Assembly: GCA_019307945.1 (NCBI GenBank)
Contig: JAFDIS010000016.1
Span: forward strand, 1-58,186
Length of the DNA stretch: 58,186 bases
Source: Deltaproteobacteria bacterium
GTDB taxonomy: Bacteria > Desulfobacterota > DSM-4660 > Desulfatiglandales > Desulfatiglandaceae
Direction of reading: 5' to 3'
The notes beneath the pieces were generated by a model. That model did no database searches and was not told where the DNA came from. It saw nothing but the letters and a program-made list of their open reading frames with translations. This document shows positions 36,790-45,803 of the stretch, one piece after another (position 1 is the stretch's first letter; every line of letters starts with the position of its first letter). The position numbers and the translations under genes were made by a program.

Positions 36790-37124
36790 GTCTTCCTCCT
36801 TTTACGAATCCCGTTGCACGATCTTTCGTCCGGGGTCCCCGGGGTGGCCCGGGGACGACTTTTGTCAGAGATCTCCCAGGAAATGGCCTCGTCACGATTC
36901 CGAATCCCCGGGTTGCGGATGAGACCGGTCAGTACGAATTCATCATGTCTTCCGGCCCTTTTGAACACGCCGAGGGTGGAGACCAGTGTGCGCACACGTT
37001 CTCCCGGACTAGTGACATAGGGGACCCGGGACACGAAACTGCCGGGTCGCTGGGAGGCAGTTACAACGATCTCCCGGGCCGCGCAGGCTATGTCGTTGGC
37101 GCCGCCCGAACCCCGCACTTGGTG
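36786..37124 (-). pseudogene. C-terminal fragment of a family I CoA-transferase beta subunit
   Basis: The frame reads RGSGGANDIACAAREIVVTA then FVSRVPYVTSPGERVRTLVS and TLGVFKRAGRHDEFVLTG, which matches the distal part of glutaconate-CoA-transferase-type beta subunits. About 80 recognisable residues remain of a usual 250-270, and no start codon or ribosome site fits. The sequence follows directly after the SDR stop. The final 35 codons look unrelated. The remnant explains the otherwise empty 345-bp gap. Confidence 0.7.
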
Positions 37125-37134
37125 GCCGCGGGGT

Positions 37135-37923
37135 TCATGCCGTGCAGTACCCACCGTTCACGCTGATCACCTGACCCGTCACATAGGATGCCCGATCCGA
37201 GGCCAGGAACACCACCATGTCTGCGATCTCTTCCGGCCTTGCGTACCGGCCCAAAGGATACGCCTTCAGGATCTTTTTCTGGAGCGCCTCCGCCTTCTCC
37301 TTGCCCAGGGTCTTTTCCCGCTCCCTGCGTCTCTCAAGGGTGGTCTCCGTCTCCGTGGCGCCGGGCGAGACAACGTTCACGGTAATACCGTGTGGCCCAA
37401 GCTCCTTGGCCAAGGCCTTGGCGTGCCCTATTATGCCCGCCTTGGAGGCCGAATAGACCGACATGCGCGGCTCCCCTATGCGCCCTGCGTCCGAGGCGAT
37501 ACACAGGATCCTTCCCGACCCTCCGGCGATCATGTGCTCCACCACGGCCCGGTTGCAGTGAAGGGTACCCATGAGCCCGATCCCCAGGACCCTGTCCCAG
37601 TCCCTTTGGGTCAGTTCGGTGAAGAGTTTGCCCCGGTCCCCCACACCCGCGTTGTTCACCAACACATCTATGTGTCCAAACCGGCCCAGGATGTCGCTCA
37701 CCATGTCCCGGACCTCGTCGTAGTCCGTGATGTCCGCGGGGCAGGCAAGTGCCTCCACGCCCAATTGCACGCACTCGCGAAGCACGGCTTCGGCCCGTTC
37801 GGGCACCAGGTCGTTTACGGCCACCCGGGCCCCCTCCCGGGCAAAGCCCAGGACCACCGCACGGCCGATCCCCCGGCCCGCGCCGGTCACCAGCACGGTC
37901 TTTCCCTTCAAGCCCAGGTCCAT
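37135..37923 (-). CDS. Short-chain dehydrogenase/reductase (3-oxoacyl-ACP reductase-like)
   Basis: A 262-residue classical SDR: cofactor motif VTGAGRGIGRA, NNAG, catalytic Ser in IASDAG, and YSASK. The C-terminal signature is SYVTGQVISVNGG. It likely reduces or oxidises a hydroxyacyl intermediate with NAD(P)H. ATG 37923 is chosen because GGAGGAGAAA precedes it; ATG 37935 is an alternative. It lies 46 bp downstream of the XRE-cupin regulator, on the same strand. Confidence 0.9.
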   Translation of the reverse strand: MDLGLKGKTVLVTGAGRGIGRAVVLGFAREGARVAVNDLVPERAEAVLRECVQLGVEALACPADITDYDEVRDMVSDILGRFGHIDVLVNNAGVGDRGKLFTELTQRDWDRVLGIGLMGTLHCNRAVVEHMIAGGSGRILCIASDAGRIGEPRMSVYSASKAGIIGHAKALAKELGPHGITVNVVSPGATETETTLERRREREKTLGKEKAEALQKKILKAYPLGRYARPEEIADMVVFLASDRASYVTGQVISVNGGYCTA

Positions 37924-37969
37924 TTTCTCCTCCATACCCCTGCGGTCCCCGCACAGGGAACCGGAGCGA

Positions 37970-38578
37970 TCAGGGGATCCATCTCTCCAGGGAGCTGAGG
38001 GGAAGGGGCGTCATGACCCAGAGGACCCGCAGCTCCCCGGTTCCTGAATTGTCCCAGCAATGGGGGCACTCCGACTTGAAGTGGATGCTGTCCCCCTCGC
38101 CCAGCACATATACCTCGTCCTCGATCAAGAAGGACATCTGTCCCGAAAGCACCAGAAAGAGTTCCTCGCCCAGGTGAGACTCGGGCCGTGAACCGCTCTT
38201 GGAGCCGGGGCCGAAGGTGAAGATGCATGACTCCAACTCCCCCCCCTCCAGGCACATGGCCAGGACCTCCATACGAGCACCTGAAGGACTCGTGAGCACC
38301 CGGCGCTGTGCCCCGCGGACCACCTCCACCCGTTCCTTGAAGTGGAAATACCCGTTGTCTTCCTGGGTGAAATATCCGATCCCCTTTTTGAGGGCCCGCG
38401 CGATCTTCATGAGCACGGTAATGCTCGGGATCATTTCCCGTTTTTCGATCTTGTGAACGGCCGCGGGTGAGACCCCTGCATTCCGAGCCAACTGGTTCAG
38501 GGTGAGGCCCGCTTCCTTTCGACAGTCGCGGATCTTTTCTCCGATTCCACCGACGATCTCTTCGACGCTGTCCACCAT
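37970..38578 (-). CDS. XRE-family regulator with C-terminal cupin
   Basis: The 202 residues carry an N-terminal HTH_3 domain (LTLNQLARNAGVSPAAVHKI, about 25-45) and a C-terminal cupin_2 domain (GEELFLVLSGQMSFLIEDE, about 135-155). This architecture commonly regulates genes for small-molecule metabolism, the cupin sensing a ligand. It is transcribed divergently from the SDR at 38794; both promoters contain the TTTACTAT element, suggesting autoregulation and control of the neighbour. Confidence 0.9.
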   Translation of the reverse strand: MVDSVEEIVGGIGEKIRDCRKEAGLTLNQLARNAGVSPAAVHKIEKREMIPSITVLMKIARALKKGIGYFTQEDNGYFHFKERVEVVRGAQRRVLTSPSGARMEVLAMCLEGGELESCIFTFGPGSKSGSRPESHLGEELFLVLSGQMSFLIEDEVYVLGEGDSIHFKSECPHCWDNSGTGELRVLWVMTPLPLSSLERWIP

Positions 38579-38606
38579 CTATTTCTTTTCCTATGGTTTT
38601 TGCGAT

Positions 38607-38635
38607 TTTTTATTTACTATCAGAAAAATTGTCAA
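38607..38635 (-). promoter_or_regulatory. Regulator promoter with embedded TTTACTAT site
   Basis: Minus-strand TTGACA (38630-38635) and TAAAAA (38607-38612) at 17 bp spacing. TTTACTAT (38613-38620, plus strand) lies between them and matches the site before the divergent SDR. Confidence 0.5.
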
Positions 38636-38707
38636 GGCAAAACGAGGGGCCGGGTTGCGCTTATTGGACATGCTCCCAAGGTCCCCGTGCGGAATCCCGT
38701 TTTTCGG

Positions 38708-38753
38708 TTGACAGGAGGGAACGGGGACGGCTAATGATTTTACTATTGTAAAC
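38708..38753 (+). promoter_or_regulatory. SDR promoter with palindromic operator TTTAC-N4-GTAAA
   Basis: TTGACA (38708-38713) and TAATGA (38732-38737) are 18 bp apart. TTTTACTATTGTAAAC (38738-38753) begins at the -10 and contains the inverted repeat TTTAC/GTAAA. It shares TTTACTAT with the regulator promoter. Confidence 0.55.
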
Positions 38754-38793
38754 AAACTCAGTCCTGAACCATGCGTGAGAAAGGAGGTTGACC

Positions 38794-39549
38794 ATGAGAC
38801 TAAAAAACAAGGTTGCGCTGCTCACGGCGGCGGCGGGCGCCGGGATCGGCCAGGCCACGGCAATGGCCATGGCCCGGGAAGGGGCCAGCATCGTCCTGAC
38901 CGACGCCCATCCCAAGAGGCCTTTTTCCGTTGCCGAGAAAATCCAGGAAGAAACAGGCGCAGAATGCCTCGGCATGCAGTGCGACGTAAACGACCTGGGC
39001 CAGGTCAAGGCCGCGGTCCGGGCCGCGGAAGAACGATTCGGCCGGGTGGACATCCTCTTCAACAACGCGGGCATCAACCGGCTCGCACGGGTGGAGGAAA
39101 TGACGGACGAAGTCTGGGAACTGGTGATCAACACATGCCTCCGGGGAACCTTTTACACATGCAGGGCCGTGCTGCCCGGCATGATCGAGCGGCGCTTCGG
39201 GCGCATCGTGAACGTAGCCTCCATCGCAGGGCACCTGGGTCTTGCGGACGGCCAGGCCCATTATGCGGCCGCAAAGGCGGGCATAATGGCCCTTACTCGC
39301 TGTATTGCCGCTGAAAACGCCCCCCACGGCATCACGGCCAACACCATAGCACCAGGCTTCATCTACAATGAGTTCCTGGCCAGGATCTATCCCGAAAAGG
39401 AGATCAGCCGGATGCTGGAATCGATCCCCTACGTGCGGAAGGGCACGCCCCAGGACATTGCAAACATCGCCGTGTTCCTCTCATCGGATGAAGGGGAATA
39501 CCTCACGGGCCAGACTCTGTGCGCCACGGGCGGAAGCTTCATGCATTGA
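38794..39549 (+). CDS. Short-chain dehydrogenase/reductase
   Basis: A 251-residue SDR. The cofactor loop is atypical (TAAAGAGIGQA instead of TGxxxGIG). NNAG, the catalytic Ser in NVASIAG, YAAAK and the C-terminal GQTLCATGG are present. AAGGAGGTTGACC gives a near-perfect ribosome site for ATG 38794. It is divergent from the XRE-cupin regulator, which likely controls it. An FAD-linked oxidase follows after about 100 bp. Confidence 0.9.
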   Translation: MRLKNKVALLTAAAGAGIGQATAMAMAREGASIVLTDAHPKRPFSVAEKIQEETGAECLGMQCDVNDLGQVKAAVRAAEERFGRVDILFNNAGINRLARVEEMTDEVWELVINTCLRGTFYTCRAVLPGMIERRFGRIVNVASIAGHLGLADGQAHYAAAKAGIMALTRCIAAENAPHGITANTIAPGFIYNEFLARIYPEKEISRMLESIPYVRKGTPQDIANIAVFLSSDEGEYLTGQTLCATGGSFMH

Positions 39550-39655
39550 CCCTTTCGTGCTATGATGGTGGCGCCCCCAGGGAAAAAGGGCTCGGAATGC
39601 GCCCGACACCTTTCGCCCGGGGACTCACCATCCAACCTTTGGGAAGGGAGCGGAC

Positions 39656-41062
39656 TTGGAGCCTTCGCCCATCGTGCAAAGACTCATCCAGGCCCTGGGC
39701 CCTGAGCTGGTCCTCACCGATCGGGTCACCCTCAAGGACCGACGCCACGACTACTGGCTCCTGAGCCAGCTCGAAGACCTCCAGGGCCGCGGGGTACCTG
39801 ATCCTCTCTGCGTGGTGGCTCCGAAGGATCGGGCCGACGTCGTGACCACGGTAAACCTCTGCCGGGAATCTCTTACGCCCGTCGTGCCTTTCGGCCTGGG
39901 ATCGGGTGTGGTGGGCGGGGTCAGGACCGGTCCCGGGGCCGTGCTCCTGGACATGAGCGCCATGGCCCGGGTACTGGAAATCCAGGTGGACAACCTCACG
40001 GCCACCTTCCAGGCGGGGGTGCGGGGTGCGGACGCAGAAGCGGCCTTGGCGCACTGCGGCCTTACCCTCGGCCATTATCCCCAGTCCATTGACCTGAGCA
40101 CCGTCGGGGGATGGGTGGCCACCCGCTCCTCAGGGCAGTTTTCCACCGCCTACGGCAGCATAGAAGATATACTGCTGGGTCTCGAGGCGGTCCTTCCGGA
40201 TGGGAGCCTCCTAGAAACCCGGTGCGTTCCGCGCGCCTCAACGGGCCCCGACCTCAAGGCCCTGCTCACCGGCAGTGAAGGGACCCTGGGGGTCATTACG
40301 GCCGTGACCCTTTCCGTGAGATGGCGTCCCGAGACGAGGGATTTCAACGTGTTCACCGCACCCGGCATGGAGGAGGGCTTCGAAACACAACGCTACATCC
40401 TCCAGTCGGGCTGGCGGCCCGCGGTGATGCGCCAGTATGACGAAGCGGACGCAGCCCGCCTTTTCCCCGGACTTGTGAATGAAAACCTGGTTCTCCTGCT
40501 CCTGGTCCATGAAGGTCCGTCGGCGGCCGTAGAGGCCGAAAAGGAGGCCTGCTCGGCGCTGGCCAGGGAATTGGGATGCACACCCGGGGACCCGGCCATA
40601 GGGCCTCGATGGATGGAAGAGCGAAACCACGTACCCACTTTCGAAGAGTTTCTCAAAGAAGGAATTGTCCTGGACACCATCGAGGTGGCGGCCCTGTGGG
40701 ACCGCATGGGAGCACTCTACCGAAGCGTCATGGAATCCTGGAAAACGGTGCCGGGCATTCTTTACAGGGCGGCCCACAGCTCCCACGGCTACCGTTCGGG
40801 CCTCAACCTCTATTTCACCTTTGCGGCCAAGCCCGATCGCCCCGGGGAAATGGCGTCCCTCTACGAGAATTGCTGGGAAAGGGCCATGGAAGCCACCCTG
40901 GACGTTGGCGGGACCATCTCACATCACCACGGCATCGGCAGGGTCCGCAAGGCCAAGCTGGAGCGGGAGCTGGGCCCTGGCGGCATCGGGCTCCTGCGCA
41001 AGATGAAACAGGTCCTCGATCCTTGGGGCATTATGAACCCCGGGGTGCTTATCCCCGACTGA
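39656..41062 (+). CDS. FAD-linked oxidase, alkylglycerone-phosphate-synthase/GlcD-like
   Basis: A 468-residue VAO/PCMH flavoprotein. The FAD domain shows VPFGLGSGVVGG and DLSTVGGWVATRSSGQFSTA. The C-terminal half ends with GTISHHHGIGRVRK, where the His run is typical of alkylglycerone-phosphate synthases (ether-lipid synthesis), though glycolate or lactate oxidases share the fold. The best start is TTG at 39656 with GGGAAGGGAG seven bases upstream. No partner Fe-S subunit is adjacent. Ether-lipid synthesis is a reasonable but unproven reading. Confidence 0.83.
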   Translation: MEPSPIVQRLIQALGPELVLTDRVTLKDRRHDYWLLSQLEDLQGRGVPDPLCVVAPKDRADVVTTVNLCRESLTPVVPFGLGSGVVGGVRTGPGAVLLDMSAMARVLEIQVDNLTATFQAGVRGADAEAALAHCGLTLGHYPQSIDLSTVGGWVATRSSGQFSTAYGSIEDILLGLEAVLPDGSLLETRCVPRASTGPDLKALLTGSEGTLGVITAVTLSVRWRPETRDFNVFTAPGMEEGFETQRYILQSGWRPAVMRQYDEADAARLFPGLVNENLVLLLLVHEGPSAAVEAEKEACSALARELGCTPGDPAIGPRWMEERNHVPTFEEFLKEGIVLDTIEVAALWDRMGALYRSVMESWKTVPGILYRAAHSSHGYRSGLNLYFTFAAKPDRPGEMASLYENCWERAMEATLDVGGTISHHHGIGRVRKAKLERELGPGGIGLLRKMKQVLDPWGIMNPGVLIPD

Positions 41063-41092
41063 ATCGAATTGCGCACCCCCCTCCTCTCAAGG

Positions 41093-41611
41093 TTAGGCAA
41101 TCCAGTCCCCCCAGCGGAGTCCGGGCGCCGGGACCACCCGTCGCCCCCGCAGTTTGCACCCCTCATGCAAGAGAAGCCATTCCTTCCGCCAAAGGCCGCC
41201 CCCGTATCCCGTGAGCCTGCCGTCAGCCCCCACCACGCGGTGGCAAGGGGCCACCAGGGCGATGGGGTTCCGGGCGTTGGCAGCGCCCACGGCGCGCGAG
41301 GCCCTGGGATTTCCCACGGCCCGTGCCAGAGCCCCGTAGGAAACGGCCTGGCCGTAAGGGATTTCCAGTAACGCCCGCCATACCCGGACCTGAAAAGGAG
41401 CACCGGTCGGCGACAGAGGAAGGTCGAAGCGCCGCACCTCGCCTTCGAAGTAGGCCCGGACCTGCCTGCAGGCCTCCCGCACCAGGGGATGAGCGCGGGC
41501 CCCGGCCCTTCGGGCGTCCACGAAATGCAGTGAGGTCACATGTTCTGCGGTGCCCCCCACTTCCACGAGGCCTATAGGGGATTCGTAATAGGCATGATAC
41601 CGGGCGGTCAT
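41093..41611 (-). CDS. ogt: Methylated-DNA-protein cysteine methyltransferase
   Basis: The 172-residue protein carries the PCHRVVG active site whose Cys accepts the alkyl group from O6-alkylguanine. RAVGAANARNPIALVAPCHR is the usual recognition/active-site block, and IPYGQAVSYGALA precedes it. No AdaA regulatory domain is attached. AAAGGAGCCTC supports ATG 41611. It is convergent with the flavoprotein gene. Confidence 0.95.
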   Translation of the reverse strand: MTARYHAYYESPIGLVEVGGTAEHVTSLHFVDARRAGARAHPLVREACRQVRAYFEGEVRRFDLPLSPTGAPFQVRVWRALLEIPYGQAVSYGALARAVGNPRASRAVGAANARNPIALVAPCHRVVGADGRLTGYGGGLWRKEWLLLHEGCKLRGRRVVPAPGLRWGDWIA

Positions 41612-41663
41612 GAGGCTCCTTTCCGGGTGATGAAATGCCACCCTCTCCCCGGAACTTTCGGGG

Positions 41664-42512
41664 TCAGACGCGATCCCTGATCCAGGAGACTAGGTCCGCC
41701 AGGACCCTGGCGCGGTCCGCCCCTGCCTCATTGTAAACCTCGTGATAGAGACCGTCGTAGACCTTGAGGATGCGGTCCGTCACTGAGAGGCGCTCGAAAA
41801 ACCGTCTGGATCCATCCGGGTTCGCCAGTTGATCATCGCCTGCCACCTGCATGAGAATCGGGATTTGGATCTGGGCCGCCTCCCGGTGGGCCGCCTCCAT
41901 CGCCCCCAGGAATTCGGTGAACCACCGCGCCGTTACCCGGTCGTGCACAAGGGGGTCTTCCTGGTAGGCCTTCACCACATCGGAATCGCGGCTGATCTTG
42001 GTTGCGTCCAGTTCGTTTCCCATGGAAAGGCCGGGATAAAGCCTGGACATGACCTTCCCAAGCATCCGCTTGACCGCCGGTACCCGTACGGTGAGCCCAA
42101 GGGCCGGGGAAGAAGCCACCACCCCGTCCAGCACGTCCCCGTGACCCTGGGCGAATCGGACGGCCATGAGTCCCCCGAGGCTGTGACCCAACAGGAATAA
42201 TTTCATGTCGTCGGGCTTGTCCGCGCGGGCCAGGTCCACCATTCTGCTCAAGTCGTCCAGATAATCGTCAAAGGCCCTCACATGTCCCCTGGCGCCCCCG
42301 CTCCTGCCGTGTCCCCGGTGGTCGGGCGCCCATATGGAGACTCCCGCCGGTACCAGGGCCTCCAACACATTGCCGTACCTGCCGGAATGCTCGCCGAGGC
42401 CGTGGGCGATCACCATGCGGGCCCGCTCGTCCACGGCCTTTACCTGCCGGTAAAAGATCTCGATTCCGTCCGAGGCCTTGAACACTCCGGTCTTTCCCTC
42501 GTCCTGCCACAT
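41664..42512 (-). CDS. Alpha/beta hydrolase, lysophospholipase/monoglyceride-lipase-like
   Basis: A 282-residue serine hydrolase with the nucleophile elbow GHSLGG, the N-terminal VIAHGLGEHSGRYGNV and APDHRGHGRSGG motifs typical of monoacylglycerol lipases, an Asp in AGDDQLANP and the terminal His in DGLYHEVYNE. No signal peptide. GGAGGAAAAAGACC precedes ATG 42512; the longer frame to 42728 is not protein-like. It could act on lysolipids or monoglycerides. Confidence 0.9.
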   Translation of the reverse strand: MWQDEGKTGVFKASDGIEIFYRQVKAVDERARMVIAHGLGEHSGRYGNVLEALVPAGVSIWAPDHRGHGRSGGARGHVRAFDDYLDDLSRMVDLARADKPDDMKLFLLGHSLGGLMAVRFAQGHGDVLDGVVASSPALGLTVRVPAVKRMLGKVMSRLYPGLSMGNELDATKISRDSDVVKAYQEDPLVHDRVTARWFTEFLGAMEAAHREAAQIQIPILMQVAGDDQLANPDGSRRFFERLSVTDRILKVYDGLYHEVYNEAGADRARVLADLVSWIRDRV

Positions 42513-42759
42513 GGTCTTTTTCCTCCTTGACGGGCGATTCCAGCGGCCGGTCCGCCGAGACGCCACTATAGCCCGTGAGAACCACCGCCCCACGACTTGA
42601 ATACCGCAACCGCGCCGGATTTGTAAAGGGGATCCGAACCGGAATGGTTCGAATGCGGTAGCCTGTTTTTCAGGATAAAGGGATCGCGGCGCGAGCAGGG
42701 AGCGGAAGGGGTCCCCGGCCGCCGTCACCGCCGCTTGAGGGTCATGCGGAATGGGGCAT

Positions 42760-43113
42760 TCACTCGGCCTGGATCCTTCCGCCGATCATGTAGAGAGTAT
42801 ACGTCTTGTTCCCTGACTCGTGGTACGCCCGCATGTTATAGCGCGTGGGAGACAGACGCGTGCATGAAATCCAGACGCCCTGGGAGGTATAAAAACCATA
42901 TGAAAACCCGGTGATCCGGGCGATGCTGTCGGCGTATTCCTCGTGGTCCGTGAAATAGCCTTCCTGGGCCGTTGCCGCGTTTCTCAGGTCCGCCTCGGCT
43001 GCTGCGTTGAAGGACTTGGCGCGATATGCGTTGAACTGCGGGATGGCCACCGCGGCCAGGATACCCACAATGGCGATGACGATCATAAGCTCTATGAGTG
43101 TGAAGCCTCTCAT
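42760..43113 (-). CDS. Type IV pilin (short PilA-like)
   Basis: The 117-residue prepilin has a very short leader (MRG) ahead of the prepilin-peptidase site GFTLIELMIV and a hydrophobic assembly helix to about residue 25. The mature globular part has many Tyr/Phe and two Cys-free strands, with GFSYGFYTSQGVW, similar in size class to the small pilins of Geobacter and relatives. No pilus assembly genes lie within the window. Two repeat units begin about 150 bp upstream. Confidence 0.88.
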   Translation of the reverse strand: MRGFTLIELMIVIAIVGILAAVAIPQFNAYRAKSFNAAAEADLRNAATAQEGYFTDHEEYADSIARITGFSYGFYTSQGVWISCTRLSPTRYNMRAYHESGNKTYTLYMIGGRIQAE

Positions 43114-43264
43114 GTTCCACCCCGCTCATTAAGGTTAATAGATTTTAGATATAATCGGTTATTTTTTTGTTCAGTGAAAGAATTTTTTCCAATGCAAAGA
43201 ATTTTCTGATGAGAAATTTGTTTGAAAAGGCACGAGGAAAGGCCGTCCCGCCCCCCCTCACCCG

Positions 43265-43640
43265 GATGTTGTCGGCCTCCGCAAGTATGTACCGACGCAA
43301 GAGGCAAGAAATGAAAGGCTCACAACCGCACATCAGGGGGCCCGAGGGGCGGGATGGTTTCCGTAGCGGCGTGTTTTTGCCCGGTGAGGCATGGACGCCG
43401 AACGGGCAAAAACAGCAGCTCCCGAGACACGATGTCGAGGGAGCGAAGCGGAGGAAATCATACCGACCCCCGCGCCCTCCCCCCAAAGAAGCTCCAGAGA
43501 CCACAACACCACCATGATGTTATCGGCCTTCGGAAGTACGTGCCCACGCAAGAGGCAAGAAATAAAAGGCTCTCAACCGCACATCAGGGGGCCCGAGGGG
43601 CGGGATGGTTTCCGAAAGCGGCGTGTTTTTGCCCGGGGAG
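43265..43640. repeat. Two direct repeat units of about 124 bp
   Basis: 43265-43388 and 43516-43640 align over their length with few mismatches and one base of length difference. Both contain CGCAAGAGGCAAGAAAT, CCGCACATCAGGGGGCCCG and GCGTGTTTTTGCCCGG. Between them GTTTTTGCCCG (43373-43383) pairs perfectly with CGGGCAAAAAC (43403-43413). No reading frame is convincing, so the 43114-43820 gap is non-coding, perhaps a structured RNA or the trace of a duplicated element. Confidence 0.65.
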
Positions 43641-43820
43641 GACCACCGCGCCGGGGCTCAGCATGGGATCTACGAGAAACGAAAGGCCTCCCAGTGTGAT
43701 GTGGTGGGTGGCGTGGCGCACGAGCCTGATCTTCATGGGGTGCTTCTCCCTTCTTGCCTTCACATGTTTTCCCGTAGAAAAAGGCGGGCGGGAACCGAAA
43801 CACCGCCGTGTGTCCTCCCC

Positions 43821-45488
43821 TTAACGGGCCGCCAGCACCTGAGCCACTTTGCGACCCAGTTCGTCACTGCTGAAGGGTTTCTGGACAAAGGCCACTCCCT
43901 CGGGGAGCACCCCCCTGCGCGCTATCACATCCGCCGTGTAGCCCGACATGTAGAGCACTTTGATTCCGGGCTTGATCGCCTCCATCCGCTCCTTTAGTTC
44001 CTTTCCGTTCATCCCGGGCATGACAACGTCCGTGAGCAGGAGGTGGATGGGCCCATCGTGCTGCTCCGAAAGCCTGATCGCCTCTTCCGGCCGGGGCGCG
44101 GTTATAACCCGGTAGCCCAGCTTCTTGAGGATGATTTTTCCAAGCTCCAGGATCTGGGGGTCGTCTTCCACCACAAGGACCGTCTGACCGGCGGCAGCCG
44201 GTACCGGGGTCTTTCCCGGTGTCTCTTCCCGGGCACTCCCCTCGTGCCGGGGCAAATAGATCTTGAAGGTCGTTCCCCTGCCGGGCTCGCTGTAGACGTT
44301 GATGCCGCCTTTGTTCTGTTTCACGATGCCGTACACGGTGGAAAGCCCCAGCCCGGTGCCCCTGCCCTCTTCCTTTGTCGTGAAAAAGGGCTCAAAGATT
44401 TTCTCCAGGGTCTCGGGGTCCATGCCGCACCCCGTGTCGCTGAACACCAGCATCACGTACTGCCCCGGCTTGCACCGGGCGAACTCCGCCTCGTACCCGT
44501 CGGCCAGGGTCTTGTTGCCGGTCTCTATGGTGATGGTGCCCACCCCCTCAATGGCGTCCCGCGCGTTCACCGCCAGGTTTGCGAGAATCTGGTCCACCTG
44601 TGAAGGGTCCATATAAACGGACCAGAGGTCCTCACCGGCTATAAACCGAACCTCCACGTCTTCCCCCACCAGGCGGCCCAGCATCTTAAGGCTGTCTTCC
44701 ACCAGCCGGTTGAGATTCAATACCCGGGGGGAGGCGGTCTGACGCCTGGCAAAGGCCAGGAGCTGGCGCACCAGCCCCGCCGAACGTCTGGCCGCCTTGA
44801 GGATCTCTCCCAGGTCCTTTCGCACGGGGTGGTCGCGCTCCAGGCGCTCCATGGCGAGATCCCCGTACCCGGTGATGATGCTCAGCATGTTGTTGAAATC
44901 GTGGGCCACGCCCCCCGCAAGCCTCCCCACGGCCTCCATCTTCTGGGCCTGCCGTAGCTGGACCTCCAGGGCCTCGCGCTCGGCCTGGGCCCTTCGCTCG
45001 GCCGTAATGTCCGATAGGATGTGGACAGCCCCGGAAAACGCGCCGTCGTCATCCAGCAGGGGGTCCACGCTCACCCGGAAAACCCGATCGCCCAGCGAAA
45101 GCACGATTTGCTCCCGCTGGAGGCTCTTCTTGGTAAGCTCAAAGGGGCATCCCTCCGGGGGGCAATGGGTTCCGTGCACCACCTCCCAGCATCTCCGGCC
45201 CTCGACTTCACCCGCCTTTTTGCCGAATACCTCCAGAACGGCGCGGTTGTACCGAAGCACCCGCCGGTCCGCATCCAGGAGCATGATGGTGTCGGAGACC
45301 GCATTAAAAACCGTCTCCCACTGCCGGACTGATCTAGCAAGTGCCTTTTTGAGGGCCTCCACGCGCAGTATATAGGTCTTGTCCTCACCAATGAGGACGT
45401 CCACCTCGCCCCGCCTGATGGCCGAAAGGGTCTCCTCCGCAAGGGCGAGCCTTCGTTTCAGCTCCTTGTAGCCGGGTTCCTTGCTCAC
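43821..45488 (-). CDS. PAS histidine kinase with C-terminal receiver domain, Kai-linked
   Basis: A 555-residue hybrid kinase. In order: a short N-terminal coil (LALAEETLSAIRRGEVDVLI), a PAS domain (about 55-165) including the Cys-rich HGTHCPPEGCPF, HisKA with the phospho-His in GGVAHDFNN (about 195), HATPase (NLAVNARDA, DTGCGMD, GTGLGL) and a receiver with LVVEDD, the phospho-Asp in LLTDVVMPGMNG and QKPF. No membrane segment, so a cytosolic sensor. The start is GTG at 45488 overlapping the kaiB stop, i.e. tight coupling. By position it is probably the output kinase of the KaiC/KaiB pair. Confidence 0.9.
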   Translation of the reverse strand: MSKEPGYKELKRRLALAEETLSAIRRGEVDVLIGEDKTYILRVEALKKALARSVRQWETVFNAVSDTIMLLDADRRVLRYNRAVLEVFGKKAGEVEGRRCWEVVHGTHCPPEGCPFELTKKSLQREQIVLSLGDRVFRVSVDPLLDDDGAFSGAVHILSDITAERRAQAEREALEVQLRQAQKMEAVGRLAGGVAHDFNNMLSIITGYGDLAMERLERDHPVRKDLGEILKAARRSAGLVRQLLAFARRQTASPRVLNLNRLVEDSLKMLGRLVGEDVEVRFIAGEDLWSVYMDPSQVDQILANLAVNARDAIEGVGTITIETGNKTLADGYEAEFARCKPGQYVMLVFSDTGCGMDPETLEKIFEPFFTTKEEGRGTGLGLSTVYGIVKQNKGGINVYSEPGRGTTFKIYLPRHEGSAREETPGKTPVPAAAGQTVLVVEDDPQILELGKIILKKLGYRVITAPRPEEAIRLSEQHDGPIHLLLTDVVMPGMNGKELKERMEAIKPGIKVLYMSGYTADVIARRGVLPEGVAFVQKPFSSDELGRKVAQVLAAR

Positions 45489-45796
45489 GCATCTTCTCCT
45501 TCTTCGGGAAGACCCAGGGCCTCCAGGACCTTGCGCACGTCCCGCAGGGAACCGATGATGGTGATCGGGGGCTCGGGCGGCGCAATGATCAGCGTGGGGG
45601 CCACAAGCACATTGTTCTCAATGGCCGCCTGGAAGTCTTCCAGGACGTCCACCACCTCCACGGTGGCGCGGCCCTTGAGGCGGGTTTCGCAGAGGTGGCG
45701 CACCGTGTCCCTGGCCTTCCTGGAGTTGGGCTCCTCACCCGCCACGAAGAGCCTCAGGTGATAGGTTTTTCCATTCGTAAAACCTTTCGCTGACAT
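45485..45796 (-). CDS. kaiB: KaiB-like thioredoxin-fold protein
   Basis: The 103 residues match KaiB: YHLRLFVAGEEPNSRKARDT at the N-terminus, then VVDVLEDFQAAIENNVLVAP and TLIIAPPEPPITIIGSLRD. KaiB binds the KaiC ring and, in cyanobacteria, resets its phosphorylation cycle; the role outside cyanobacteria is less defined. ATG 45796 follows GTGAGGATGCA and lies seven bases after the KaiC stop. The longer frame to 45907 overlaps kaiC and is not needed. Confidence 0.9.
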   Translation of the reverse strand: MSAKGFTNGKTYHLRLFVAGEEPNSRKARDTVRHLCETRLKGRATVEVVDVLEDFQAAIENNVLVAPTLIIAPPEPPITIIGSLRDVRKVLEALGLPEEGEDA

Positions 45797-45803
45797 TGCA
45801 TCC

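Noticed and set aside
35473-37020. 515-codon plus-strand open frame
   Set aside because: It lies antisense to the acyl-CoA ligase and amidohydrolase genes, has a Pro/His/Arg-rich composition and no ribosome site; a GC-rich shadow frame.
42640-42665. Possible tRNA T-arm (GGTTCGAATG)
   Set aside because: No matching acceptor, D or anticodon stems around it.
43265-43640. CRISPR array
   Set aside because: Only two long units with a single non-unique interval and no cas genes; does not fit repeat-spacer geometry.
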